Shown here in pieces: positions 8,685-17,932 of a DNA stretch of 64,000 bases. The notes below the pieces were generated by a model. The model was given only the letters and a program-made list of their open reading frames with translations, was not told where the DNA came from and did not search any database. This stretch comes from an uncultured Lachnospiraceae bacterium (GTDB lineage: Bacteria > Bacillota > Clostridia > Lachnospirales > Lachnospiraceae), in contig CAJUQJ010000007.1 of NCBI GenBank assembly GCA_910588215.1, forward strand, positions 1 through 64,000. The letters are read 5' to 3'. Within the stretch, counting starts at the first letter, position 1, and the number at the start of each line of letters is the position of its first letter. Made by a program: the position numbers and the translations under genes.

Positions 8685-11402
8685 ATGAAAGCAATTCATC
8701 TGAGGACAGAACATATGGAAAATCCGCTGGGACTTGACATCCGGGAGCCCTTTTTATCCTGGAACTGTGACGGGGGGAAGAAGCAGACTGCCTATGAGAT
8801 TGAGGCTATGTCAGAAGGGCGGGTCATCTGGAACAGCGGAAAGGTAGTTTCAGGCAGGATGAACACCATTTTGGGTACGGCTGCAGAGAGCAGGCAGTGC
8901 GTTGCCTGGAAGGTGCGGCTTTGGGATGAAGAGGACAGGGCAGGGGAATGGAGCCAGGAAGCCTGTTTTGAGATGGGGATTCTGGAGAAGGAGCAGTTTG
9001 CGGCAAAGTGGATCAATCCAGAGCTTTCCTGTGATCCAAAGCTGCATAAGCCCGCAAGCTATCTGAAAACCGTATTTACAGCGGAAAAGGCAGAAAGAGC
9101 CAGATTATACATCACCTGCCATGGCCTGTATGAAGCTTATATCAATGGGAAGAGAGCGGGAGACTTCGTGCTGGCCCCCGGTTCCTACACATATGATAAA
9201 AGGCTGGCTTACCAGACCATAGACGTGACGGAACTGGTGAAAGAGGGGGAGAATGAGGTACAGGTCATCCTGGGAGACGGCTGGTATCGAAGCTGCTCTG
9301 GCGTTGATGGCGACAGGAATCTGTACGGGGAGGATATTGCCTTATATTTTCAGCTGGAAATAGATGGGAAAGTAGTCTGCATTTCTGATGAAAGCTGGGA
9401 AGCTTCTCAGTCTGGCTCGATTCGGGAAAACGACATGCAGCAGGGCGAGGTGGTTGATGCGCGGATGGAGGAGATTGCCGATTATCACGTGGTAAAGATA
9501 GAGGATTTCGGTGTGGAGACCCTTTGCTGCTCCAACTGTGTACCAATTGCGGAGATGGAGCGCTTTGAGGGAAAAATCTTTAAGACGCCCAATGGGGAGA
9601 CGGTCATTGACTATGGGCAGAATTTGGCCGGATATGTGGAATTCAAGGTAAACGCCCATGCCGGGGACAGAATTATCCTGACTCATGGGGAATCTTTGGA
9701 TGAAAACGGTAATTTCACTGCTGAGAATTTTCAGGACAGGAGTCGTCACAAGGAGGGCGGAACAAACCAAAGAGTGACTTATTTCTGTAAGGAAGGGGAG
9801 AATCATTATAAATCCAGGTTTACGATCTGGGGTTTCCGGTATGCAAAGGTGGAGACGGATGTGGATTTATCCGGCGCAAGCTTTACTTCCATAGCGGTTT
9901 ATTCCAGGATGGAGCAGTTAGGAAGCTTTACCTGCTCTGACAGCGATGTGAACCGGCTGGTGGAGAATAGCATCTGGAGTCAGAAATCCAATTTCTGCGA
10001 TGTCCCCACGGATTGTCCGACCAGGGAGCGTGCGGCCTGGACAGGGGATATGGGAGTGTTTGCGGACACCGGGCTTTTTTTAGAGGACTGTTATCCGGTC
10101 ATCCGCAAATGGTTGGGAGAATGCAGGCTGAATCAGCATCCGGACGGCAAAGTAGCCAATATTGCCCCCAGGAACAATGTGCCCAGCTTCTTTTCCGGAT
10201 TGTTGGCCGGTTCTGTGGGATGGGGAGATGCAAGCATAATCGTGCCCTATGCTCTGTATGAACGGTATGGCGATAAGCGCATTCTGGAAGAAAACTATGA
10301 GATGATGCAGAAATGGTATCAGTACCTGGAGAGCAGAGCGGGCCAGGGAGGCGGACCGAAGCTGCCGGAGGTCATGGAGAAGTTACCGGAGAACCTGCAG
10401 AAATACATGGGCAATACGCAAGGCGTGCCTGAGAATCTGCAGAAATACCAGAACGATGCGCAAGGTTCGCCAGAGAATTTACAGAAGTTCCTGAAAGATC
10501 CGGAGAAGCTTCGCAAGTATCGGGAAATGATGGGAAAAGCAGACGAAAAGCCTGCCGAAGATAACCCATACAGCGCATATACTATAGAGACAGGGGTTGA
10601 CTATGGTGAGTGGTGTGAGCCGGATATGGAGAGCACTACAGCAATGGGGAAGCCCCAGCCGAAGGTAGCCACTGCCTATTTTGCCAGGTCAGGGTATCTG
10701 CTTGCTGAGATTGCGGATATCTTGGGCAGGAAAGAAGATGCCGCACGGTACAGGAAGACGGCAGGGCAGGCAAAGAAAGCATTCCGGCAGATTGCAACCG
10801 AGAATGGCAGAATCCGCTCCGACAGACAGGCGGAATATGTGAGGGCAATTTCCTTTGATCTGCTTTCGGAAGAGGAGAAAAAGCAGGTGGCTGCGGATTT
10901 AAATGAGCTGGTGATAAGAAATAGTTATCACCTGAATACAGGGTTTCTCTCCACTCCATCCTTGTGTCCTGTGTTGGCAGAGCATGGTTATCCAGAAACT
11001 GCTTATAAGCTGTTGCTGCAAGACACTTTGCCAGGCTGGCTCTATGAAGTAAAGAAGGGAGCCACCACCATCTGGGAAAACTGGGACGGCATCAATGAGA
11101 AGGGAGAGGTAAAGGCTTCTCTGAACCACTATTCCTACGGAGCTATATGTGGATGGCTGTTCGGGGGTGTCTGCGGCATTCGTTTAAAGAACGGAAAAAT
11201 CACCATTGCCCCACAGCCCCATAAGCTCCTGCAACATGTTAAAGCGGTGTACAATTCTCCAGTGGGAGAGATTGTAAGCGGATGGAGATATGAGGAAGAT
11301 AAGGTGATTTATGAGATTCAGATTCCTTCCAATGGGGAAGCAGAGGTCATCCTGCCGGATGGAAGAAGAGAGATTCTGACGGCAGGCAATTATCGGCTGT
11401 AA
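8685..11402 (+). CDS. GH78 alpha-L-rhamnosidase
   Basis: 905 residues. Domain order fits bacterial GH78 enzymes: N-terminal Fn3-like strand region (1-110), beta-sandwich/CBM67-type domain (about 120-320) with the motif FGVE...IDYGQNLAGYVEF, then an (alpha/alpha)6 barrel from about residue 430. The catalytic region has NFCDVPTDCPTRERAAWTGD near residues 435-455, the general-acid loop of the family. It ends with ATTIWENWDGIN and a C-terminal beta domain. No signal peptide, so it acts in the cytoplasm on imported rhamnosides. An unusual insertion in the barrel (residues 568-620) repeats PENLQKY three times at 14-residue spacing, then PEKLRKY. ATG 8685 follows AGGAGGAGACATGAT. Confidence 0.93.
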   Translation: MKAIHLRTEHMENPLGLDIREPFLSWNCDGGKKQTAYEIEAMSEGRVIWNSGKVVSGRMNTILGTAAESRQCVAWKVRLWDEEDRAGEWSQEACFEMGILEKEQFAAKWINPELSCDPKLHKPASYLKTVFTAEKAERARLYITCHGLYEAYINGKRAGDFVLAPGSYTYDKRLAYQTIDVTELVKEGENEVQVILGDGWYRSCSGVDGDRNLYGEDIALYFQLEIDGKVVCISDESWEASQSGSIRENDMQQGEVVDARMEEIADYHVVKIEDFGVETLCCSNCVPIAEMERFEGKIFKTPNGETVIDYGQNLAGYVEFKVNAHAGDRIILTHGESLDENGNFTAENFQDRSRHKEGGTNQRVTYFCKEGENHYKSRFTIWGFRYAKVETDVDLSGASFTSIAVYSRMEQLGSFTCSDSDVNRLVENSIWSQKSNFCDVPTDCPTRERAAWTGDMGVFADTGLFLEDCYPVIRKWLGECRLNQHPDGKVANIAPRNNVPSFFSGLLAGSVGWGDASIIVPYALYERYGDKRILEENYEMMQKWYQYLESRAGQGGGPKLPEVMEKLPENLQKYMGNTQGVPENLQKYQNDAQGSPENLQKFLKDPEKLRKYREMMGKADEKPAEDNPYSAYTIETGVDYGEWCEPDMESTTAMGKPQPKVATAYFARSGYLLAEIADILGRKEDAARYRKTAGQAKKAFRQIATENGRIRSDRQAEYVRAISFDLLSEEEKKQVAADLNELVIRNSYHLNTGFLSTPSLCPVLAEHGYPETAYKLLLQDTLPGWLYEVKKGATTIWENWDGINEKGEVKASLNHYSYGAICGWLFGGVCGIRLKNGKITIAPQPHKLLQHVKAVYNSPVGEIVSGWRYEEDKVIYEIQIPSNGEAEVILPDGRREILTAGNYRL

Positions 11403-11456
11403 GATGATGTTTTGAGGAATAAAATCGTAAAAGAATAACAGATAATGGACAGAAAG

Positions 11457-11500
11457 AAAGGCTCCCGATGATCTGCAAACACGAGAGCCTTTGCTGTTTT
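11457..11500. terminator. Bidirectional intrinsic terminator between GH78 and GH1
   Basis: AAAGGCTC (11457-11464) pairs with GAGCCTTT (11485-11492) around a 20-base loop and is followed on the plus strand by GCTGTTTTTC. It lies between convergent genes. The minus-strand side is followed by CTTTCTTT, weaker. Confidence 0.6.
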
Positions 11501-11552
11501 TCATACAAGAACATAAGGTACTAAAGACGCTTCTTTGGTATATTGCATGCTA

Positions 11553-12836
11553 TCAGAGATAGCTTCCGAGGTATGCAAGGCTTGCCTTGGGCTTGCGGGT
11601 CTGGGTTGTTCTGTCAACGGCTATCAGTCCGAAGGTCATGGAATAGCCCTTTTGCCACTCAAAATTATCCAGAAGGCTCCAGTGGAAGTAGCCCTTTACC
11701 GGAAGCCCGTCGCGGATACAGTTCTGTACGCCTGAAAGGGCCTGCTCAATAAATGCAATACGCCTTTTGTCATCAGCTGTGGCAATACCATTTTCCGTCA
11801 CGATCAGATCTCCCTTGAAATCCTCAGCAACTTTCCGGATGACATGTTCCAACGCTTCCGGGTAGAATTCATAATTCATCTGGGTGAGTTCCGCTCCGTC
11901 AGGTGCGGGGAGGGAACCATCCGGGCCCATGAGAGAACGGGTATAATTCTGCACACCAAGAAAATCATCATTCTGAATATAGGGGAGATAGTGGGTGAAC
12001 TCATCACCCCATTCGCTCAGAGCCTTTTCCTCTCCGCCAGTGACGGGCTGGATATCGTGGAGGCTTAAGGAAAGTCCTATCTTGATATCGGGGCAGAATT
12101 CTTTAATTACGGTCCTGGCTGCCTCATGGGCACGGCATACAATATTATCGCCTTCGGGTGTACGCATGGAGGTGAAATTTTCCACCTTTTCTACGCCGAA
12201 TACTTTCAGGTTTTCTTCCGCGGCAGCTTTCTGGCCCGCCATCATTTTCTCCAGATTGATGCCGACCTGGACGGTACCGTCAGATGTTTGCGCCTTTGCG
12301 GCCTGTGCCTGCATCTGCTGCATATACCGTCTGGCAATGGCAGCCACCTGAATGCCCATATTTGCTTCGTTAATTGTGCAGATATAGTGGAGCTCGTTTC
12401 CAAGTTTTCCAATGATGTAGCGGGTATAACGTGCAAAGTCGTCTATGGTGGATTCTGCCTCCCAGCCGCCCTTTTTGATCAACCATTTGGGGCTGGAAAA
12501 GTGATGCAGGGTCACGATGGGTTCCAGTCCATGCTCCTTGCAGCAGTGGATGACATCCAGATAATGTGCCGCCTCAGCCTCGTCAAAGCGGCCTTCTTCC
12601 GGTTCAATACGAGCCCACTCTACAGAAAAACGGTAGGCGTTCAGGCCGGCGTCTGCCATGAGACGGATATCCTCACGATAGCGGTGGTAATGGTCAACCG
12701 CGTCTAAGGACGGCTCTGCATAACTGGTATGTTCCATCTGTTCCATTGCCCAGCAGTCGCTGTTTGTGTTGTTTCCCTCAACTTGATGCGCAGCGGTTGC
12801 GGCTCCTAAAAGAAAATCAGGTAAAAATCTGTCCAT
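11553..12836 (-). CDS. GH1 beta-glucosidase-like enzyme
   Basis: 427 residues with a GH1 TIM barrel. The N-terminal signature FLLGAATAAHQVEG, the segment YRFSVEWARIEPEEG and the nucleophile motif VTENGIA (near residue 345) are clear, as is the terminal block GYFHWSLLDNFEW. The acid/base segment reads TINEAN, where most GH1 enzymes have T(F/L)NEP; the catalytic Glu is kept. A helical insertion after that point (MQQMQAQAAKAQ onwards) replaces the usual loop. No signal peptide. ATG 12836 follows AGGAGGAATTTCA. It probably trims glucose or a related sugar from glycosides once rhamnose is removed. Confidence 0.9.
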   Translation of the reverse strand: MDRFLPDFLLGAATAAHQVEGNNTNSDCWAMEQMEHTSYAEPSLDAVDHYHRYREDIRLMADAGLNAYRFSVEWARIEPEEGRFDEAEAAHYLDVIHCCKEHGLEPIVTLHHFSSPKWLIKKGGWEAESTIDDFARYTRYIIGKLGNELHYICTINEANMGIQVAAIARRYMQQMQAQAAKAQTSDGTVQVGINLEKMMAGQKAAAEENLKVFGVEKVENFTSMRTPEGDNIVCRAHEAARTVIKEFCPDIKIGLSLSLHDIQPVTGGEEKALSEWGDEFTHYLPYIQNDDFLGVQNYTRSLMGPDGSLPAPDGAELTQMNYEFYPEALEHVIRKVAEDFKGDLIVTENGIATADDKRRIAFIEQALSGVQNCIRDGLPVKGYFHWSLLDNFEWQKGYSMTFGLIAVDRTTQTRKPKASLAYLGSYL

Positions 12837-13112
12837 TGAAATTCCTCCTATTCATGAAATATTATGCTTCGGTTCATGCTTTTTCCGGGGATCCTTTTTT
12901 ATATAATAAAAACTGCTTCGCAATTTTTATTATCCAAATTCTATTATAATGGAAGAAGAAATGTTGGGTGTAAAATAATTCATGTTGATGTTATTAATTT
13001 AACTATTTTTATGTATTTCCTTAATTCGAAAACAGATTATGTAAAAAATGAACACACAAAAGAAGATGGAGCGGTAAAATCTAATGTATAAAAAAAGGGA
13101 AGGAGTCATGCA
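12837..13112. promoter_or_regulatory. Divergent regulatory region between GH1 and GH2
   Basis: This AT-rich 276-base gap serves two divergent genes. It contains the 17-mer ATCCTTTTTTATATAAT (12891-12907) also found before the GPH transporter, and a hairpin (about 12904-12931) whose arms AATAAAAA and TTTTTATT enclose TGCTTCGCA. A TATAAT at 12944-12949 is another candidate -10 for GH2. No confident operator is recognised. Confidence 0.45.
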
Positions 13113-15344
13113 ATGAGAAAGGTAACGGAACTGAAAAATAATTGGTTTTTTGTAAAAAGCGCAGAGAACGCATCGGAAGCCGTTGCGGCAGAGGGCGTTC
13201 CGGTGTCCCTGCCCCATACATGGAATGCGGAAGACGGGCAGGACGGAGGAAATGATTACCACAGGGGAACCTGCTGGTACTGCCGTCTTCTGGAAAAGCC
13301 GGAAATGGAAGTAGGAGAGAAGGCATATCTGGAATTTGACGGCGCTGCCATGACTGCGGATGTATACTTAAACGGGGAAAAACTGGCTCATCATGAAGGC
13401 GGATATTCCCGGTTTCGTGTGGATCTTACGAAAAAACTTACGGAAGGGGAAAATCAACTGGCGGTTGCTGTTGATAATTCGGATAATGGTACTGTATATC
13501 CGCAGAAAGCCGACTTTACATTTTATGGAGGGCTGTACCGCATGGTGCGTCTTGTCATAGTGCCCGAAAGTCATTTTGCCATGGAGTACCATGGTGGAAA
13601 TGGACTCAAAGTGACTCCTGTGGTTACACTTGGCGATGAAAGTAAAAGAGAGGCAAGTGCGGCAGTGACTGTGGAAGTATATACGGAAGGCAGTACAGAC
13701 AGGGTTACGGTAACGGTTGCGGATGAGACAAAACAGGTTCCGGTTACAGAGGGGTATGCAAAAGCAGAATTTGAATTGCCCAAAGTGCACTTGTGGGATG
13801 GTGTGGATGATCCATATCTTTATACAGCCAAAGCGGAACTGGAAAGCGGAGATGCGGTCACTGCAAGGTTTGGATGCCGCCATTTTTCTATTGACCCCCA
13901 GAAGGGCTTCTTCCTGAACGGGCGATTCTATCCTCTGCGGGGGGTAAGCCGGCATCAGGATTGTAAGGGAGCGGGAAATGCCCTTAACCGGGAGCATCAC
14001 GAGCATGACATGGAGATGATCAGGGAGATTGGGGCAAATACCATCCGTCTTGCCCACTATCAGCATGCACAGGAATTTTATGATCTCTGTGATGAGAACG
14101 GGATCATTGTGTGGGCGGAAATTCCTTATATTACCATGCATATGAGTGGTGGAAAGGAAAACACGCTGAGTCAGATGCGGGAGCTGGTCATCCAGAATTA
14201 TAATCATCCTTCCATTGTCTGCTGGGGACTTTCCAATGAGATCACGGCGGCAAGTGCAGTAAATGAAGAACTGTTAGAGAATCACAGGGAACTGAATCGG
14301 TTATGCCATGAACTGGACCAGACAAGGAAAACCGTAATGGCAAATGTATTTATGCTGGAAAAGGAGAGCCCTTTGCTGGAGATACCGGATATCAACAGTT
14401 ATAACCTTTATTTTGGTTGGTATGTGGGAGAGATGATTCAGACGGATGAATTCTTTGACGAGTACCACAGCACTTATCCTGACCGCTGCATCGGATTTTC
14501 CGAATACGGGGCGGATGCAAATCCCGCCTACCATTCGTCTGCACCTGACAGGGGGGACTATACGGAGGAATACCAGTGTCTGTATCATGAGCATGTGCTG
14601 CGTATGATAGAGGAACGTCCATGGCTCTGGGCGACCCATGTGTGGAATATGTTTGATTTTGCCGCAGACGGAAGAGATGAGGGTGGTAAGCATGGTGAAA
14701 ATCAAAAAGGACTGGTGACCATAGACCGTAAGCTCAAAAAAGATGCATTTTATCTGTACAAGGCATACTGGAGCGGGGAAGCCTTTGTTCATCTGTGCGG
14801 CCGCCGGTATGTGGACCGGGCGGAGGAAGTGACAAAGATAAAGGTGTATTCCAACCAGCCGTCTGTGGCATTGTATGTGGACGGAAAGCTGGTGGAAGAG
14901 CAGCAGGGCAGCAGGGTATTCTGCTTTGAAGTTCCGATTTCAGGTGTTCACACAGTTGCTGCGCAGGTCGGAGAATACAGGGATGAAATTACGATCAAAA
15001 AGGTTGCCGAAGTAAACAAAGATTATCTCTTTGTGAAAGAAGGAGATATCGTCAACTGGTTTGACAAGGAAGATCTGCGTAAGGACTGTTATTCTATTGG
15101 GGACACCCTTGGCGAGATTGCTAAAAGCCCGGAGGCAAATGCGATTGTACAGAGGCTGACGGCTAAAGCGTCGGCAAGCCGGGGAGATGTGGCAGAGAGT
15201 GTGAAGGATAACCCGGCCCTGCAACGCATGATGCAGAGGATGACCTTGCAGAGTATGCTGAAGCAGGCGGGAGATGTGATCAAGCCGGAAGATATCAAGG
15301 CATTGAACGATGCCCTGCAGAAGATTAAGAAAGTGGTTGAGTAG
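13113..15344 (+). CDS. GH2 beta-galactosidase/beta-glucuronidase-type hydrolase
   Basis: 743 residues. Domains in order: sugar-binding jelly roll (about 1-170), immunoglobulin-like (180-265), TIM barrel (270-580), then a C-terminal region. The acid/base motif CWGLSNEI lies near residue 370 and the nucleophile segment IGFSEYGA near residue 468. NQK occurs in GENQKGLVTIDRK; an N-x-K triplet here recognises carboxylate in beta-glucuronidases, but many GH2 galactosidases have similar sequence, so it does not decide specificity. The final 75 residues are a helical, Met/Gln-rich extension (LQRMMQRMTLQSMLKQAGD) unlike the core fold. No signal peptide. ATG 13113 follows GGAAGGAGTCATGCA. Confidence 0.9.
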   Translation: MRKVTELKNNWFFVKSAENASEAVAAEGVPVSLPHTWNAEDGQDGGNDYHRGTCWYCRLLEKPEMEVGEKAYLEFDGAAMTADVYLNGEKLAHHEGGYSRFRVDLTKKLTEGENQLAVAVDNSDNGTVYPQKADFTFYGGLYRMVRLVIVPESHFAMEYHGGNGLKVTPVVTLGDESKREASAAVTVEVYTEGSTDRVTVTVADETKQVPVTEGYAKAEFELPKVHLWDGVDDPYLYTAKAELESGDAVTARFGCRHFSIDPQKGFFLNGRFYPLRGVSRHQDCKGAGNALNREHHEHDMEMIREIGANTIRLAHYQHAQEFYDLCDENGIIVWAEIPYITMHMSGGKENTLSQMRELVIQNYNHPSIVCWGLSNEITAASAVNEELLENHRELNRLCHELDQTRKTVMANVFMLEKESPLLEIPDINSYNLYFGWYVGEMIQTDEFFDEYHSTYPDRCIGFSEYGADANPAYHSSAPDRGDYTEEYQCLYHEHVLRMIEERPWLWATHVWNMFDFAADGRDEGGKHGENQKGLVTIDRKLKKDAFYLYKAYWSGEAFVHLCGRRYVDRAEEVTKIKVYSNQPSVALYVDGKLVEEQQGSRVFCFEVPISGVHTVAAQVGEYRDEITIKKVAEVNKDYLFVKEGDIVNWFDKEDLRKDCYSIGDTLGEIAKSPEANAIVQRLTAKASASRGDVAESVKDNPALQRMMQRMTLQSMLKQAGDVIKPEDIKALNDALQKIKKVVE

Positions 15345-15370
15345 TGACGTCGCGCAGCGACTTTTAAATA
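15345..15370 (+). terminator. Small terminator-like hairpin after GH2
   Basis: GTCGC-GCA-GCGAC followed by TTTT lies directly after the GH2 stop codon (about 15349-15365). The stem is only five pairs with a three-base loop, so it may be a weak terminator or a mRNA-stability hairpin within the operon. Confidence 0.35.
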
Positions 15371-15382
15371 GTCCAGCAAGAA

Positions 15383-15529
15383 ATGTCAATAGAAAATTTA
15401 AACAGCATCTGCCCGTACAGTGCCCAGTGCATTACTGGCCCTATATTTGGAACAGAAATTGTTCTGCCACGCCTTGGTGCTGGGAGGGCAGATGCGGAAC
15501 AAATTGCCGCTTGCGGCAGTTTTGAATAG
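15383..15529 (+). pseudogene. 48-codon remnant ending in the EQIA tail motif
   Basis: An open frame from ATG 15383 to TAG 15527-15529 reads MSIENLNSICPYSAQCITG and ends DAEQIAACGSFE. The ending matches the unusual C-terminal tail of UxuA (TEQIAVSGNFE) in protein and DNA: both share GGAACAAATTGCCG, then GCGG, then TTTTGAATA. There is no good ribosome-binding site before 15383. It may be the end of a deleted gene or just a repeat that happens to be open. The region also carries perfect 10-bp arms GCATCTGCCC / GGGCAGATGC (15405-15414 and 15487-15496), so a long stem-loop is possible. Confidence 0.35.
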
Positions 15530-15541
15530 GAGGATATTGCG

Positions 15542-16390
15542 ATGCCGATGAGAGCAGTACAGCAGATCATGCTTGGGACAGTGACAGCAAAGGAAGAACA
15601 GGCAGTGGAAACACTTTCTGCTATCAAACAAGCCGGGTATGACGGAATTGAACTAAACGGATTTATGATTCGTCCCACCTCATTTATGGTACGCATAATG
15701 ACAAAGATGGCGGGGATGCCGGTGGGAAAGGGCGGCAATCTGGACTGGGCAGGGCTGGTAAAGGCAGCGGGATTGTCAGTGGCCAGTGTGCATGAAGATC
15801 TCGGAAGCATCCAGAGAGAGCCACAGACTGTGATAGAAGAAGCGAAGAAGTTTGGGACAAAGTATGTGGTCATAACAGGGATGTATCGTTTTGATTATTC
15901 AGATGAAAAGGCGGTTCAGAAACTTGCAGAGGATTTAAACAAGGCTGGAAAAGAGTTAAAACAGGGTGGTGTTTCTCTGTTATATCATAACCATAATTGT
16001 GAATTCCGTAAGGTATCAAAGGGAAAGACGGCATACAGGCTGTTGATGGAAGAGACGGATCCGGCATATCTGAATTTTGAATTTGATTCCTACTGGGCTA
16101 CGGAGGCGGGTGTGGATGCATTGTCCCTCATGCAGCAGTTGGGAAACAGGCTTAAGCTTTACCATATCAATGACAGGGGAAGCAGAGTATCGGGACCGTC
16201 CATGACGCCTATTTTAAAATCGGACAGCATGGAGTTAGGGTATGGGAATATGAACCTGGAAGCCCTTGTGGAGCAGGCGAAGGCGGCGGGAGTGGATGCG
16301 GTGGTACTGGAGAGCCACAAGAACTGGGTGGATAAATCTCCGGTGAAATCCATACAGGTTTCGGCGGAATTCATGAAAAAGTATGTTTGA
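15542..16390 (+). CDS. Sugar phosphate isomerase/epimerase-like TIM-barrel protein
   Basis: 282 residues of the xylose-isomerase-like TIM barrel superfamily (AP endonuclease 2 fold). Evidence is the pattern of metal and substrate residues: KQAGYDGIELNGF (strand 2 Glu), VASVHEDLG, LLYHNHNCEF (strand His pair), FEFDSYWATEAG, YHINDRG, ELGYGNM and VLESHKNW. ATG 15542 follows TAGGAGGATATTGCG. It lies between GH2 and GH43 genes on the same strand, so it probably isomerises or epimerises a sugar released by them. The exact sugar is not predictable. Confidence 0.85.
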   Translation: MPMRAVQQIMLGTVTAKEEQAVETLSAIKQAGYDGIELNGFMIRPTSFMVRIMTKMAGMPVGKGGNLDWAGLVKAAGLSVASVHEDLGSIQREPQTVIEEAKKFGTKYVVITGMYRFDYSDEKAVQKLAEDLNKAGKELKQGGVSLLYHNHNCEFRKVSKGKTAYRLLMEETDPAYLNFEFDSYWATEAGVDALSLMQQLGNRLKLYHINDRGSRVSGPSMTPILKSDSMELGYGNMNLEALVEQAKAAGVDAVVLESHKNWVDKSPVKSIQVSAEFMKKYV

Positions 16391-16422
16391 CGCTCAGAAA
16401 TGTGGAAAGGAGATTATAAAAC

Positions 16423-17871
16423 ATGAAAACGCAGGCATTTAATCCATTTCTGCCCAGCTATGAATATATACCGGATGCTGAGCCTTATGTATTCGGAAAC
16501 AGGGTGTATATTTATGGAAGCCATGACAGGTTTAACGGGGAAGACTTTTGTATGAATGATTATGTATGCTGGTCAGCGCCGGTTGACAATCTGGGGGCAT
16601 GGAGAAAGGAAGGTGTTATTTACCGTTCCGTGCAGGATCCGATGAATGGAGACGGTTCACAGCATCTTTTCGCACCGGATGTGCAGGTGGGCGAAGATGG
16701 CAGGTACTATCTGTTTTACTGCCTTCACCGTTCCCCTACTGTTTCCGTGGCAGTCTGTGACGAGCCGGCGGGGGAATATCAATTTTATGGGCATATCCAT
16801 TATGCGGATGGCAGCTTGTACGGGCAGAAAGCAGGGGATGTATTTAATTTTGACCCCGGAGTGTTTCGGGATGATGATGGGAAAATCTATCTGTATACGG
16901 GGTTATCTTATCTGAAAGATGCTCCCATGAGAAAGTTTCTTGCCAGGAAGTTCCAGATAGACGGTTCCTACTGTGTAGAGCTGGAAAAAGATATGTTGAC
17001 ATTAAAGGATAAGCCTGTGCTTGCGGTTCCCGGGGAGGTTCTGGCGGAGGGAACCGATTTTGAAGGGCATGGATTTTTTGAGGCGAGCAGCCTGAGAAAG
17101 ATAAATGGGCGGTATTATCTGGTCTATTCTTCTGTCAAAAGCCATGATTTGTGCTATGCAGTCAGCGAATCTCCTGTGGGAGAGTTCCGGTATGGTGGTG
17201 TTATTGTCAGTATCGGGGATATTGGTATCGTGGAAGAAGGGCAGGCTGTAAATTATCTGAGTAATACCCATGGAGGACTGGTGGAAATTGAGGGACAGTG
17301 GTATGTTTTTTATCACCGGCATACCAACCGCCACCGTAATTCCCGGCAGATGTGCGCAGAGCAGATAAAGATTACGGAGGATGGAAAGATTGCACAGGCA
17401 GAAGTTACCAGCTGCGGTTTAAATGGAGGACCGCTGCAGGGCAAAGGAAGGTATGAAGCCAGGATTGCCTGCAATTTATCAAGTGCCGGAGGAACTTTCA
17501 TGTACCAGAAAGAAAAAAAGGCAGGAGAAGAGATGCATCCTTATTTTACACAGGATGGAGAGGACAGGGAGGACGATCCGAATCAATATATCGCTAATCT
17601 GCGGGATGGCGCATGGGCAGGATTTAAATATTTTGATATCAGGAAGAGTGACCGAATCAAAGTCTGTATGAGGGGGAATGCGGAAGGTGAACTGTTGGTA
17701 CAGGATGATAGAGATGGGGAAATCAGGGCGGTTATTCCGATACATTCATCGGCAGACTGGCAGGAAGAATCCGGGGAGTTTCGGATAGAGCCTGGAGTAC
17801 ATGCTTTATATTTTACATATAGAGGGAGCGGCAGCATGGACTGGCAGTGGTTTGAGTTCTGTGAAAATTAA
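16423..17871 (+). CDS. GH43-family glycosidase (five-bladed propeller)
   Basis: 482 residues. The N-terminal ~310 residues are a GH43 propeller: PDAEPYVFGNRVYIYGSHD with the general base Asp, FDPGVFRDDDGKIYLYTG with the second Asp, and EASSLRKINGRYYLVYSS with the general-acid Glu; the WYVFYHRHTN segment closes the barrel. The remaining 170 residues are a beta-sandwich, possibly carbohydrate-binding (DGAWAGFKYFDI...DWQWFEF). No signal peptide, so cytoplasmic. ATG 16423 follows AAAGGAGATTATAAAAC. Members cut alpha-L-arabinofuranosides, beta-xylosides or beta-1,3-galactosides. The substrate is not decided by sequence alone. Confidence 0.9.
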   Translation: MKTQAFNPFLPSYEYIPDAEPYVFGNRVYIYGSHDRFNGEDFCMNDYVCWSAPVDNLGAWRKEGVIYRSVQDPMNGDGSQHLFAPDVQVGEDGRYYLFYCLHRSPTVSVAVCDEPAGEYQFYGHIHYADGSLYGQKAGDVFNFDPGVFRDDDGKIYLYTGLSYLKDAPMRKFLARKFQIDGSYCVELEKDMLTLKDKPVLAVPGEVLAEGTDFEGHGFFEASSLRKINGRYYLVYSSVKSHDLCYAVSESPVGEFRYGGVIVSIGDIGIVEEGQAVNYLSNTHGGLVEIEGQWYVFYHRHTNRHRNSRQMCAEQIKITEDGKIAQAEVTSCGLNGGPLQGKGRYEARIACNLSSAGGTFMYQKEKKAGEEMHPYFTQDGEDREDDPNQYIANLRDGAWAGFKYFDIRKSDRIKVCMRGNAEGELLVQDDRDGEIRAVIPIHSSADWQEESGEFRIEPGVHALYFTYRGSGSMDWQWFEFCEN

Positions 17872-17932
17872 AACAGTCTCAAGGCGGTAGACTAACTTGC
17901 ACTTGGACATATTGGAGAAGTTTTTAGATACG

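Noticed and set aside
12126..12707. 193-codon plus-strand frame inside GH1
   Set aside because: Antisense to a clear GH1 enzyme and without any domain pattern.
13368..14207. 279-codon open frame on the minus strand within GH2
   Set aside because: It lies wholly inside a well-supported GH2 gene, has no ribosome-binding site and no recognisable domain; it is an antisense shadow.
15364..15873. 169-codon minus-strand frame across the isomerase start
   Set aside because: It overlaps the isomerase gene, which has strong family motifs; the frame shows only low-complexity Ser/Ala stretches.
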